Assembly: GCF_001905845.1 (NCBI RefSeq)
Contig: NZ_LIVZ01000002.1
Location: 682,001-746,000, forward strand
Source of the DNA: Streptomyces sp. TSRI0107
GTDB lineage: Bacteria > Actinomycetota > Actinomycetes > Streptomycetales > Streptomycetaceae
Reading direction: 5' to 3'
DNA length: 64,000 nucleotides
The translations under genes were made by a program, and so were the position numbers. Every line of letters starts with the position of its first letter. The first letter of the stretch is position 1. The notes under the pieces were generated by a model. It had not been told where the DNA came from and did no database searches. It saw nothing but the letters and a program-made list of their open reading frames with translations. Positions 32,025 through 52,262 of the stretch are shown one piece after another.

Positions 32025-33059
32025 TCAGACCGTCTCCAGGGCGAAGCCCGCCTTCAGCCACTTGCTGGACTCCACGGAGACGCCCAGCACCCGGTCCCCG
32101 ACCGCCAGCTGCGGCAGCACCTCCTCCAACTGGAAGAAGGGCATGGCGTTGCCGGTGTTGGCGATCGTGGCGACCGGGCTGACCTCCTCGGCGGCCGGAA
32201 TGCCCAGCCCGTCCACGATGCGGCGCGTCATCCGCCCGGACAGCTGCGGCGGCAGCAGATAGTCGACGTCGGTCGGCGCCCAGCCGAGGCCGTCGAGGAG
32301 TTCGTCGGCGATCTCCCGGGACATCACCGGGACCGACGCCTCGATGGCCTTGTAGTCCTCCTTGATGTGCGACCGGTCCGCGAACCGCCGGTCCAGCGCG
32401 CCGGTCCACTCCACGATCTGGCCCGGCGCCCGGTTCAGCCCGGTCAGCCGGTTCAGCATGCGGCGGACGACCGGGGTGCCGGGAGCCGGCCGCGTGGTGA
32501 GCACCGCCGCGCCGGCGCCGTCGCCGAACAGCACGAAGTTCACCAGCTCCGCCGAGTCCAGTTTGGCCAGCTCCGCGTCCGGGTCGTAGTGGCGGGAGCA
32601 CAGCTCCCCGCCGATCACCAGCGCCGTGCGGTACTCGCCCGAGCGCAGCATCTGCCGCCCGACCTCCAGGGCCTGGAAGGCGCCCGCGCAGCCGGACTGC
32701 AGCTGGTACGTCGGTACGCCGTCGATGCCGAGCCGGTCCGCCACGACGTTCACCGTGGCGGGCATCAGCTGGTCGGGGGTGGCGGTGCCGAGGACGACCA
32801 GATCGACGTCGGCCGGGCCGACCCCCGCGTCGGCGAGGGCCTTGGCGGCGGCTTCGGCACTCAGGTCGGCGAGGGTGGAACGCAGTCGCCGGGTGCCCAG
32901 ATCCACCGACAGATGCCGGGCCCGGGTGCCGACGAACGCGTCGACCCACTGCTCCCACAGTTCGTCCATGCCGAAGTGGCGCGCCAGCGCCGCGTTGTCC
33001 AGCGGCTCCCCCGGCAGGGCGGTACGGGCCGAGAGGATGTGAACTTCCGAGGCTTCCAT
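32025..33059 (-). CDS. FabH/KSIII-like condensing enzyme for tetronate ring formation
   Basis: This 344-residue protein belongs to the ketoacyl-ACP synthase III family. The nucleophile cysteine lies in QSGCAGAF (about residue 116). The downstream asparagine segment reads ANTGNAMPFF. The position of the usual HQAN histidine reads PPQLSGR, so the canonical histidine appears absent. In tetronate clusters such KSIII-like proteins join the glyceryl-ACP to the finished 3-ketoacyl-ACP, forming C-C and C-O bonds and releasing the chain. That fits the lack of a thioesterase in the last PKS module. The start at 33059 (MEASEVH) is chosen because upstream codons run into regulatory repeats. It has no clear ribosome binding site. 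It is divergent from PKS3. Confidence 0.9.
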   Translation of the reverse strand: MEASEVHILSARTALPGEPLDNAALARHFGMDELWEQWVDAFVGTRARHLSVDLGTRRLRSTLADLSAEAAAKALADAGVGPADVDLVVLGTATPDQLMPATVNVVADRLGIDGVPTYQLQSGCAGAFQALEVGRQMLRSGEYRTALVIGGELCSRHYDPDAELAKLDSAELVNFVLFGDGAGAAVLTTRPAPGTPVVRRMLNRLTGLNRAPGQIVEWTGALDRRFADRSHIKEDYKAIEASVPVMSREIADELLDGLGWAPTDVDYLLPPQLSGRMTRRIVDGLGIPAAEEVSPVATIANTGNAMPFFQLEEVLPQLAVGDRVLGVSVESSKWLKAGFALETV

Positions 33060-33080
33060 ACCGGGAGCGTCGGCCACCGC

Positions 33081-33098
33081 TCTAAAGAGCCCCTTAGG
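33081..33098 (-). promoter_or_regulatory. SARP-type heptamer pair upstream of the KSIII gene
   Basis: On the minus strand CTAAG (33097-33093) and TTTAG (33086-33082) lie 11 bp apart and face the KSIII gene. No third copy is seen. The last core is 22 bp from the ATG, the same distance as for the E2 gene, so a leaderless transcript is possible. Confidence 0.55.
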
Positions 33099-33141
33099 TA
33101 CGGCACAACGGGCGAGCGCGCGAGCACGCCACACCGCCCGG

Positions 33142-33170
33142 CTTTAGGCACCGCTAAGCGCCCCGTAAGC
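33142..33170 (+). promoter_or_regulatory. SARP-type triple heptamer box upstream of PKS3
   Basis: TTTAG at 33143-33147, CTAAG at 33154-33158 and GTAAG at 33165-33169 are exactly 11 bp apart and lie 51 bp before the PKS3 start. With the minus-strand pair at 33081 they make a divergent SARP-controlled promoter region of 161 bp. Confidence 0.68.
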
Positions 33171-33220
33171 CCGCTCGGCGACTTTGCCCATCTCGGACGT
33201 CGTACACGAGGGATGAGCTC

Positions 33221-45022
<11,802 letters not shown>

Positions 45023-45027
45023 TCGTC

Positions 45028-48000
45028 ATGACGACGCCAACGAACGCGCCGAACAACGAGGAGAAGCTGGTCGAGTACCTGAAGTGGGTCACGGCCGACC
45101 TCCACGAGACCCGGCGGCGGCTCGCCGAACTGGAGGCGGCGGCCCACGAACCCATCGCCGTCGTGGGCATGGGCTGCCGCTACCCCGGCGGGGTGCACGG
45201 CCCCGACGACCTGTGGCGGGTCGTGGCCGACGGGGTCGACGCGATCGGCGCCTTCCCGGACGACCGCGGCTGGGACCTGGACTCCCTCTACGACGCCGAC
45301 CCCGACCGGTCCAACACCTCGTACACCCGGCACGGCGGATTCCTGTACGACGCCGCCGAGTTCGACGCCGCCTTCTTCGGGCTCAGCCCCCGCGAGGCGC
45401 TGGCCACGGACCCGCAGCACCGGCTGCTGCTGGAGACCGCCTGGGAGGCGTTCGAACGCGCCGGACTGGACCCGCGGCGGCTGCGGGACAGCCGGACCGG
45501 GGTGTTCGCCGGCCTGATGTACAGCGACTACGCGACCCGTCTGCCGTGGATCCCGGAGGAGGTCGAGGGCTTCGTCGGCAACGGCAGCGCCGCGTCCGTC
45601 GCCACCGGCAGGATCGCGTACACGTTCGGGCTGCGCGGTCCCGCCGTCACCGTGGACACCGCCTGCTCCTCCTCGCTCGTGGCCATCCACCTCGCCGTGC
45701 AGTCGCTGCGGCAGGGTGAGTGCACGCTGGCGCTGGCCGGCGGGGCCACCGTGCTGTCGACGCCGGGGCTGTTCACGGAGTTCAGCAGGCAGCGGGGGCT
45801 GTCGCCCGACGGCCGCTCCAAGTCCTTCGCCGCCGCCGCCGACGGGACCGGCTTCGGCGAGGGCGCCGCGCTCGTCGTCCTGGAGCGGCTGTCCGACGCG
45901 CGCCGCAACGGGCACCCCGTGCTCGCGGTGATCCGCGGCACCGCCGTCAACCAGGACGGCGCCAGCAACGGACTGACCGCCCCCAACGGCCCCGCGCAGG
46001 AGGACGTCATCCGGCGGGCCCTGGACGACGCCCGGCTCACGCCCCGGGACGTCGACGCGGTGGAGGCCCACGGCACCGGCACCACGCTGGGTGATCCGAT
46101 CGAGGCGCGGGCGCTGCTGAACACCTACGGGCAGGACCGCGATCCCGGGCGTCCGCTGTGGCTGGGCGCGCTGAAGTCGAACATCGGCCACACCCAGGCC
46201 GCGGCGGGGGTCGGCGGAGTGATCAAGCTGGTCATGGCGCTGCGCCACGGCACCCTGCCGCGCACCCTGCACGTCGACGAGCCCACGCCGCAGGTCGACT
46301 GGAGCGGCGGCGACGTCCGCCTGCTGCGCCGGCCGCGGCCGTGGCCGCGCGAGGACGGGCGGCCACGGCGGGCCGGGGTGTCGTCGTTCGGCATCAGCGG
46401 CACCAACGCCCATCTGATCCTGGAGGAGGCGCCGAGCCCCGAGGACGCGGAGCCCGCCCCGGCCGCCGCCGGTCTGCCGGTCCTTACCTGGCCCGTCTCC
46501 GGCCGGGGCCGGCAGGCGCTGGCCGCACAGGCGGGACGGCTCCTGGACTTCGTACGGCAGCACCCCGGGCTGTCCCCCGCCGAGGTGGCGGGCGCCCTGG
46601 CCGTCCGGCCGGAGCTGGAGGACCGGGCCGTGCTGCTGGGCGAGGACATGGCGGAGCTGACCCGTGCTCTGGAGGCCCTGACCGCCGGTACGGCGGGAGC
46701 CGCGGTGGTGCGCGGGCGTGCGGCGCCCGGCGCCCGGACGGCGTTCCTCTTCACCGGTCAGGGCAGCCAGCGGCCGGGCATGGGCCGCGAACTCTACGCC
46801 TCCCACCCGGTGTTCGCGGAGGTGTTCGACGCGGTGTGTGAGAGGTTCGCCCCGCATCTCGAACGCCCGCTGCGCGACGTGGTGTTCGCCGCGCCGCGCA
46901 CCCCGGACGCCGCGCTGCTGGACACCACGCGTTACGCGCAGGCCGCGCTGTTCGCCGTGGAGAGCGCGCTGTACCGGGTCATGGAGCATCACGGTCTGGT
47001 CCCGGACTTCGTGATCGGGCACTCCCTCGGTGAGATCTCCGCCGCGCACGCCGCGGGGGTCCTCTCGCTGGACGACGCGGTGTCGCTGGTCGCCGTGCGC
47101 GGCGCGCTGATGCAGTCGGCACGCGACGACGGCGCCATGGTGTCCGTCCAGGCCACGCCCGAGGAGGTCGAGGAGTTCGTCGCCGGGTATCCGGGCCGGC
47201 TGGCGGTCGCCGCGGTCAACGGGCCGCGGGCCGTCGTCGTCTCCGGCGACGCGGACGCCGCGGCCGAGGCCATCGCGCACTGGCGCGGCCTGGGCCGCAA
47301 GACCAAGCGGCTGCGGGTCAGCCACGCCTTCCACTCGCCGCACATGGACGGGGTGCTGGAGGAGTTCCGGCGCCGGGTGAGCGACCTGGCGTTCAAGCCG
47401 CCCGCCGTCCCGCTGGTGTCGAACGTGACCGGCCGTCTGGCCGATCCCGCCGAGCTGTGCTCGCCCGACTACTGGGTCCGGCACCTGCGCGAGCCCGTCC
47501 GTTTCCACTCCGGCGTCCGGTACCTGGAGGACAACGGCGTACGCGTCCACATCGAACTCGGCCTCGACGGCGTCCTGTCCGCCCTGGCCCGGGAGAGCCT
47601 GCGTGCCGAACCGCTCGTGCTGGTCCCGGCGCTGCGCGGCGACCGGCCGGAGCTGCGCACGCTGCTCACCGCCATCGGGCAGGCGTGGGCGCACGGCCGG
47701 CCGGTGGACTGGCGGCAGGAGACTCCGGGCGACCGGCTCTCCCCGGCCGACCTGCCGACGTACGCGTTCCAGCGCCGCTCGTACTGGCTCCACGCCCCGG
47801 CCTGGCCCGCCGCACCGGAGAGCGTCCCGGTGCACATCGCCCCGCGTGAGGACGGTCCCGGAGCGGCGGAGGACGGCGACGACGGGAGCCTGCGGCGCCG
47901 CCTGGACGGGCTCGGTTCCGAGGAGCGGGAGAGCGTCCTGCTGGAGCTGGTGCGGGCCGGGGCGGCCGAGGTGCTGGGGCACGCGTCACCCGAGGAGATC

Positions 48001-48198
48001 GACCCCGATGTCACCTTCCTCGACGCCGGGTTCACCTCCTTCACCGGGCTCGAACTGCGCAACCGGCTGTGCGAGGCGACGGGCCTGACCCTGCCCGCGG
48101 TCATCGCCTTCGAGCACCCGACCCCGGCCGGACTGGCCCGGCGGCTGCTCGCCGAACTGACGGGCGCGCAGGCCGTGCCGTCGGGCGGCGCGGGGTAA
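45028..48198 (+). CDS. type I PKS: module 6 (KS-AT-ACP), terminal, no thioesterase
   Basis: This 1056-residue protein is a minimal module. A docking helix (1-40) is followed by KS (41-465, [20 protein letters not shown]), AT from 570 (GHSLGE, HAFH: malonyl) and ACP near 998, where the serine motif is AGFTSFT rather than the usual LGFDSLT. No KR, DH, ER or TE is present and the protein ends soon after the ACP. It therefore delivers a beta-ketoacyl-ACP, which is the substrate the KSIII-like enzyme needs for tetronate formation. The odd ACP motif may favour recognition by that enzyme rather than by a KS. It starts 5 bp after PKS3, with GGAAGG upstream. Its KS and AT do not share the near-identical sequence of modules 1-4. 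Confidence 0.95.
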   Translation: MTTPTNAPNNEEKLVEYLKWVTADLHETRRRLAELEAAAHEPIAVVGMGCRYPGGVHGPDDLWRVVADGVDAIGAFPDDRGWDLDSLYDADPDRSNTSYTRHGGFLYDAAEFDAAFFGLSPREALATDPQHRLLLETAWEAFERAGLDPRRLRDSRTGVFAGLMYSDYATRLPWIPEEVEGFVGNGSAASVATGRIAYTFGLRGPAVTVDTACSSSLVAIHLAVQSLRQGECTLALAGGATVLSTPGLFTEFSRQRGLSPDGRSKSFAAAADGTGFGEGAALVVLERLSDARRNGHPVLAVIRGTAVNQDGASNGLTAPNGPAQEDVIRRALDDARLTPRDVDAVEAHGTGTTLGDPIEARALLNTYGQDRDPGRPLWLGALKSNIGHTQAAAGVGGVIKLVMALRHGTLPRTLHVDEPTPQVDWSGGDVRLLRRPRPWPREDGRPRRAGVSSFGISGTNAHLILEEAPSPEDAEPAPAAAGLPVLTWPVSGRGRQALAAQAGRLLDFVRQHPGLSPAEVAGALAVRPELEDRAVLLGEDMAELTRALEALTAGTAGAAVVRGRAAPGARTAFLFTGQGSQRPGMGRELYASHPVFAEVFDAVCERFAPHLERPLRDVVFAAPRTPDAALLDTTRYAQAALFAVESALYRVMEHHGLVPDFVIGHSLGEISAAHAAGVLSLDDAVSLVAVRGALMQSARDDGAMVSVQATPEEVEEFVAGYPGRLAVAAVNGPRAVVVSGDADAAAEAIAHWRGLGRKTKRLRVSHAFHSPHMDGVLEEFRRRVSDLAFKPPAVPLVSNVTGRLADPAELCSPDYWVRHLREPVRFHSGVRYLEDNGVRVHIELGLDGVLSALARESLRAEPLVLVPALRGDRPELRTLLTAIGQAWAHGRPVDWRQETPGDRLSPADLPTYAFQRRSYWLHAPAWPAAPESVPVHIAPREDGPGAAEDGDDGSLRRRLDGLGSEERESVLLELVRAGAAEVLGHASPEEIDPDVTFLDAGFTSFTGLELRNRLCEATGLTLPAVIAFEHPTPAGLARRLLAELTGAQAVPSGGAG

Positions 48199-48201
48199 AA
48201 T

Positions 48202-48218
48202 CCGGGGTGTCACCCCGG
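48202..48218. promoter_or_regulatory. palindrome CCGGGGTG-T-CACCCCGG before TetR gene
   Basis: A perfect 8-bp inverted repeat with a single central base lies three bases after the PKS4 stop. A further half site CCGGGGTG occurs at 48241-48248, closer to the TetR start. It may be the operator of the TetR protein or a terminator for the PKS transcript. There is no T-tract, which favours an operator. Confidence 0.5.
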
Positions 48219-48285
48219 TTCAGCCGGTACCGTCCGGCCACCGGGGTGCCGGCCCCGCTTCCCGCCGCCGAGGAGAAGGCAGCGC

Positions 48286-48834
48286 ATGCGATCAGACGCC
48301 CGCCGCAACTACGAGCGCCTCCTGACCGAGGCCAAGCTGGCCTTCGGCAAGGACGGCATCGACACCTCGCTCGACGACATCGCCCGCAGCGCCGGCCTGG
48401 GCAACGCCACGCTCTACCGGCACTTCCCCACCCGGGAGAACCTCCTGGAGGCGGTGCTGCGGGACAGCATCGAGGAACTGGGCGCCACGGCGGAGAAGCT
48501 GATGGCGGTGGACCCGCCGGGGACGGCGCTGACCACATGGGTGCACGCCGCCGTCGCGCACGCCACCACCTACCGCGGGCTGGTCGACATGCTGATGCAC
48601 AGCCTGAAGAACGAGGCCTCCGAGCTGAACACCGCCTGTACGTCAATGCAGTCGGCGGGCGAGCGCCTGCTGCGGCGGGCGCAGCAGGCCGGCGACGTAC
48701 GGGACGACACCTCCCCCAGCGAGCTGTTCGCCCTGATCGCGGCCGCCGCGTGGGCCACCGAACACGCCCCGGAGGAGGCCGGTCAGGTGGTCACCGTCCT
48801 CATCGACGGTCTGCGTCCGGCGCCGCCGCGGTGA
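48286..48834 (+). CDS. TetR-family transcriptional regulator
   Basis: This 182-residue protein has the N-terminal TetR helix-turn-helix (TSLDDIARSAGLGNATLYRHF, residues about 27-47) and a C-terminal helical domain of the TetR C33-like kind. It may sense the polyketide or a precursor and control an exporter. GAGGAGAAGG lies 7 bases before the ATG. Upstream is a perfect palindrome at 48202-48218, the likeliest operator. It lies at the right edge of the cluster between PKS4 and the convergent type II thioesterase, whose coding end overlaps its own by 35 bp. Abyssomicin-type clusters also carry a TetR gene. The target is not clear from the sequence. Confidence 0.88.
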   Translation: MRSDARRNYERLLTEAKLAFGKDGIDTSLDDIARSAGLGNATLYRHFPTRENLLEAVLRDSIEELGATAEKLMAVDPPGTALTTWVHAAVAHATTYRGLVDMLMHSLKNEASELNTACTSMQSAGERLLRRAQQAGDVRDDTSPSELFALIAAAAWATEHAPEEAGQVVTVLIDGLRPAPPR

Positions 48835-49582
48835 GCGCCCAGCGGCGCACGACGAGTTCGCTCACCTCGTCCAGGGCGTCCGCGAGGTAGAAGTGCCCGC
48901 CGCCCGGGAAGACGTGCACCTCGCAGTCACGGCTGGTGTGCGCGTCCCAGGCCCGCGCCTCCTCGGCCGTCACCTTGGGATCCCGGTCGCCGTACAGCAC
49001 CTCGATCGGTACGTCGATCACGGCCCCGGGATCGGGGCGGTGGGTCTCCAGCAGCCGGTAGTCGGCCCGCAGCACGGGCAGGACCAGCTCGCGCATCTCG
49101 GGGTCGGCGAGCACCCGCCGGTCGGTGCCCCCGAGAAGGGTGGCCTCGGCCACCAGGCCGTCGTCGTCGAGCAGGTGCACCCGCTCGTCCCGGTGCGTCG
49201 ACGGCGCCCGGCGCCCGGACGCGAAGAGCATGCCGGGCCGCGTCCGCCGGGCCACCTCGAAGGCGATCAGGGCGCCCATGCTGTGCCCGAAGAACGCCAG
49301 CGGGGCACCCGTCCACGGCCGCAGCACCGTGGCGATCCGCTCGGCCAGCTCACCCAGGCTCGCCGGCAACGGCTCGGTACGCCGGTCCTGACGCCCCGGG
49401 TACTGCACGGCGAGCACGTCGACCGTCCCCTGCAGTCGGCGGGAGAACTCATGGAAGTAGGTCGCCGCACCACCCGCGTGCGGAAAGCACACCAGCCGAG
49501 GAAGCGTGCCGTCCCCGGCGGACGCCGGGTGGTAACGCCTGATCCACTGGTCCCTGTCGACGGCAGAGCCTGTCATCCTCAT
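48800..49582 (-). CDS. type II thioesterase (editing)
   Basis: This 260-residue protein is a stand-alone thioesterase of the GrsT/RifR type. The catalytic serine lies in GHSMGA (about residue 100), the aspartate in YGDRDPKV and the histidine in PGGGHFYL. The substrate-facing N-terminus VCFPHAGG is typical. Such enzymes remove wrong or stalled acyl groups from PKS ACPs. It is not expected to release the product, which the KSIII-like enzyme does. ATG 49582 is given, but ATG 49576 two codons later is better spaced from GAAGGG and may be the true start. Its 3' end overlaps the TetR gene. One SARP-like TTTAG core lies about 60 bp upstream without clear partners. It is the last gene that I assign to the cluster. 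Confidence 0.92.
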   Translation of the reverse strand: MRMTGSAVDRDQWIRRYHPASAGDGTLPRLVCFPHAGGAATYFHEFSRRLQGTVDVLAVQYPGRQDRRTEPLPASLGELAERIATVLRPWTGAPLAFFGHSMGALIAFEVARRTRPGMLFASGRRAPSTHRDERVHLLDDDGLVAEATLLGGTDRRVLADPEMRELVLPVLRADYRLLETHRPDPGAVIDVPIEVLYGDRDPKVTAEEARAWDAHTSRDCEVHVFPGGGHFYLADALDEVSELVVRRWALTAAAPDADRR

Positions 49583-49652
49583 CCCTTCTCACCAACACCC
49601 CCCGGGGATACGGGAGTTCGTCCCTGATCCTGCCTTGCGGCTCTAAAGCGGC

Positions 49653-49684
49653 GGTGGGTGGGGGTGGGGGCGTGGGGGGCGGGG
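49653..49684 (+). other. G-run tract with G-quadruplex potential
   Basis: Five closely spaced runs of three to six G lie in 32 bases between the thioesterase start and the end of recQ. The strand shown is G-rich. Such a tract could fold into a G-quadruplex. It sits at the boundary of the cluster and the chromosomal genes. Confidence 0.5.
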
Positions 49685-49803
49685 TACGGGTCGGAGTGGT
49701 CCGGGGCGGCGTGGTCCGGGGCCGCGCGTCTGGCGGCGGCGCTGATGAGAGCAGGGGGCGGGCGAGGCCGGCCGAGGACGCGTCGGCCAGAGCCGGGCGG
49801 GGC

Positions 49804-51963
49804 TCAGCCCGCCGCGGCGAGTACCAGCGGGAGAACCCGTTCGACGCCCGCCCGGCGCAGCAGCCGGGCGGCGACCGCGAGGGTCCAGCCCGAGTCGGTG
49901 TAGTCGTCCACGAGCAGCACGGGACCCGGGGTGCCGGCCAGGGCGGCGGCCAGTTCCTCGGAGACGGTGAAGGCGCCGGACAGCGCCCGGAGGCGCTGAG
50001 CCGAGTTGCTGCGCCGCGCCGCGTGCGCGCCACCCGCTCCGGTGTACGTCAGGGTGCCCAGATAGGGCAGGCGGCCGATGGCCGCGACGCCCTGGGCGAG
50101 GGAGTCCACCAGCTGCGGCCGGGCCAGCGACGGCACGGCGACGACTCCCACCGGCCGGGCGGAGGCGTCCTGGACGTTCGGCGCCCAGCCGCCCGGCGAG
50201 CGCGCCCAGTCGGCGAGGACGGCCACCGCGGCCCGCAGGACGTCGTCCGGGACCGGCCCGTCGGCCGCGTTCTCGGCGAGCAGCGGGCGCAGCCGGTTGC
50301 CCCAGCCGATGTCCGAGAGCCGCCCCAGCGCCCGCCCGGTGGAGCACTGCTCACCTGCGGGGATGCGTCCCTTGAGGTCGATGCCCAGGGCGGGCATGCC
50401 GGTCGGCCACATCCGGCGCGGTTCGACCTCCACCCCCGGCCGGTCCAGCTCCTTCGCCGCCCCGCTCAGCGCCTCGGTGGAGACGGAGGAGTCGATCCAG
50501 GGCCCGGCACAGTTGTCGCACCGGCCGCACGGGGCCGCCCCCTCGTCGTCCAGCTGCCGCCGCAGGAACTCCATCCGGCACTGCGAGGAGTCGACGTAGT
50601 CGCGCATGGCCTGCCGCTCGGCCGCCCGCTGCCGGGCCACCCAGGCGTACCGTTCCGTGTCGTACGTCCAGGGCCGTCCGGTGCTCTCCCAGCCGCCCTT
50701 GACCCGCCGTACGGCGCCGTCCACGTCGAGGACCTTCAGCATGCTCTCCAGCCGGGTGCGCCGGAGGTCCACGGCCGCCTCCAGAGCGGGCACGGACAGT
50801 GGCCGTCCCGCGTCGTCGAGGGCGGCCAGAGTCTGCCGTACCTGCGTCTCGGGCGGGAAGGCGGAGTCGGCGAAGTAGCGCCAGATCGCCTCGTCCTCCT
50901 TGCCCGGCAGCATCAGCACGTCCGCGTGCTCCACCCCGCGTCCCGCCCGGCCGACCTGCTGGTAGTAGGCGATCGGTGAGGACGGCGAGCCGAGGTGCAC
51001 CACGAAGCCCAGGTCGGGCTTGTCGAAGCCCATGCCGAGCGCGGAGGTCGCCACGAGCGCCTTGACCTCGTTCCGCTGCAGGGCGGACTCGGCCTGGAGC
51101 CGGTCGGCGTTCTCCGTGCGGCCCGTGTAGGAGGCCACCTGGAAGCCGCGGTGCCGCAGGAACGCGGTGGCCTCCTCGGCCGCAGCCACGGTGAGGGCGT
51201 ACACGATCCCCGACCCGGGCAGCTCGTCCAGGTGCTCGGCGAGCCAGGCCAGGCGGTGCGCGGCGTCCGGCAGCCGGACCACGCCGAGCCGCAGGCTCTC
51301 CCGGTGCAGCGAGCCGCGCAGCACCAGTGACTCGCCGGCACCGGTGCCCAGCTGCTCGGCGACGTCCGCCGTCACCCGCGCGTTGGCCGTGGCCGTGGTG
51401 GCCAGCACCGGCACGCCCGGGGCGAGGTCGCCGAGCATGGCCCGCAGCCGGCGGTAGTCGGGCCGGAAGTCGTGGCCCCAGTCGGAGATGCAGTGCGCCT
51501 CGTCCACCACCAGCAGGCCGGTCGTGGCCGCGAGCTGCGGCAGCACCTGCTCCCGGAAGTCCACGGAGTTCAGACGCTCCGGACTGATCAGGAGAACGTC
51601 GGTCTCGCCGCGCTCGACCTCGTCGTAGATCGTCCGCCACTCCTCCGGGTTGGCCGAGTTGATGGTGCGCGCCCGGATACCGGCCCGCTCCGCCGCCTCG
51701 ACCTGGTTGCGCATCAGCGCCAGCAGCGGCGAGACGATCACCGTCGGGCCGGCGCCACGCCGGCGCAGCAGGGCGGTGGCCACGAAGTACACCGCCGACT
51801 TGCCCCAGCCGGTGCGCTGCACGACCAGCGCCCGCCGGCGCTGCTCCACCAGCGCCGACACCGCCTGCCACTGGTCCTCCCGCAGGCGCGCCGAACCCCC
51901 TGGGGTGCCGACCAGCTCGGCGAGGACGGCATCTGCTTCGGCGCGTAGCTCGGGACTGTCCAT
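49804..51963 (-). CDS. recQ: RecQ-family ATP-dependent DNA helicase with C-terminal phosphoribosyltransferase-like domain
   Basis: This 719-residue protein is a superfamily 2 3'-5' helicase. Walker A reads RTGWGKSAVYF (about residue 55), Walker B DEAHCISDWGHDFRPD, motif III ATTATAN and motif VI QQVGRAGRG. A zinc-binding cysteine set (CRMEFLRRQL, CGRCDNC) follows near residue 430. The last 150 residues carry VLLVDDYTDSGWTL, a type I phosphoribosyltransferase signature, instead of an HRDC domain. This fusion is seen in actinomycete RecQ-like proteins. The ATG at 51963 (MDSPEL) is chosen although the frame is open further upstream, since the sequence before it is non-coding in look and divergent from the next gene. 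It begins the chromosomal flank. Role: DNA repair and recombination. Confidence 0.93.
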   Translation of the reverse strand: MDSPELRAEADAVLAELVGTPGGSARLREDQWQAVSALVEQRRRALVVQRTGWGKSAVYFVATALLRRRGAGPTVIVSPLLALMRNQVEAAERAGIRARTINSANPEEWRTIYDEVERGETDVLLISPERLNSVDFREQVLPQLAATTGLLVVDEAHCISDWGHDFRPDYRRLRAMLGDLAPGVPVLATTATANARVTADVAEQLGTGAGESLVLRGSLHRESLRLGVVRLPDAAHRLAWLAEHLDELPGSGIVYALTVAAAEEATAFLRHRGFQVASYTGRTENADRLQAESALQRNEVKALVATSALGMGFDKPDLGFVVHLGSPSSPIAYYQQVGRAGRGVEHADVLMLPGKEDEAIWRYFADSAFPPETQVRQTLAALDDAGRPLSVPALEAAVDLRRTRLESMLKVLDVDGAVRRVKGGWESTGRPWTYDTERYAWVARQRAAERQAMRDYVDSSQCRMEFLRRQLDDEGAAPCGRCDNCAGPWIDSSVSTEALSGAAKELDRPGVEVEPRRMWPTGMPALGIDLKGRIPAGEQCSTGRALGRLSDIGWGNRLRPLLAENAADGPVPDDVLRAAVAVLADWARSPGGWAPNVQDASARPVGVVAVPSLARPQLVDSLAQGVAAIGRLPYLGTLTYTGAGGAHAARRSNSAQRLRALSGAFTVSEELAAALAGTPGPVLLVDDYTDSGWTLAVAARLLRRAGVERVLPLVLAAAG

Positions 51964-52125
51964 GTCTCCATGCAACCCGATCCCGCGGGCAAGCCGCCAA
52001 TTCACACAGCGTGACGGCCTGTACCGTATCCACGCCGGATCCGGCATCAGACGGTGAACTTGTGGGTACGGATATAAGCCCCGGACCACCTGATAAGGGT
52101 CGGTGGCCCCAATTGCTCGTTGCCG

Positions 52126-52145
52126 CTTCCTGGTTCGGCAGGAAG
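52126..52145. promoter_or_regulatory. inverted repeat CTTCCTG-6-CAGGAAG between divergent genes
   Basis: A perfect 7-bp inverted repeat with a six-base loop lies in the 299-bp region between recQ and the divergent gene at 52263. It could be an operator or part of a 5' leader hairpin. A TATAAG-like stretch at about 52073 may be a -10 element. Nothing else is recognised in this region. Confidence 0.4.
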
Positions 52146-52262
52146 AATTGAAGTCCGCTCCCCGCACGGCCCCGTCCGTGATCAGGTAGGGCTCCGCTGC
52201 GGTGTGCGCTCCCCCGATTCCAACCCCGCCCGCAGTGTGGGCGCGTAGCCGAAGGGAGGATC

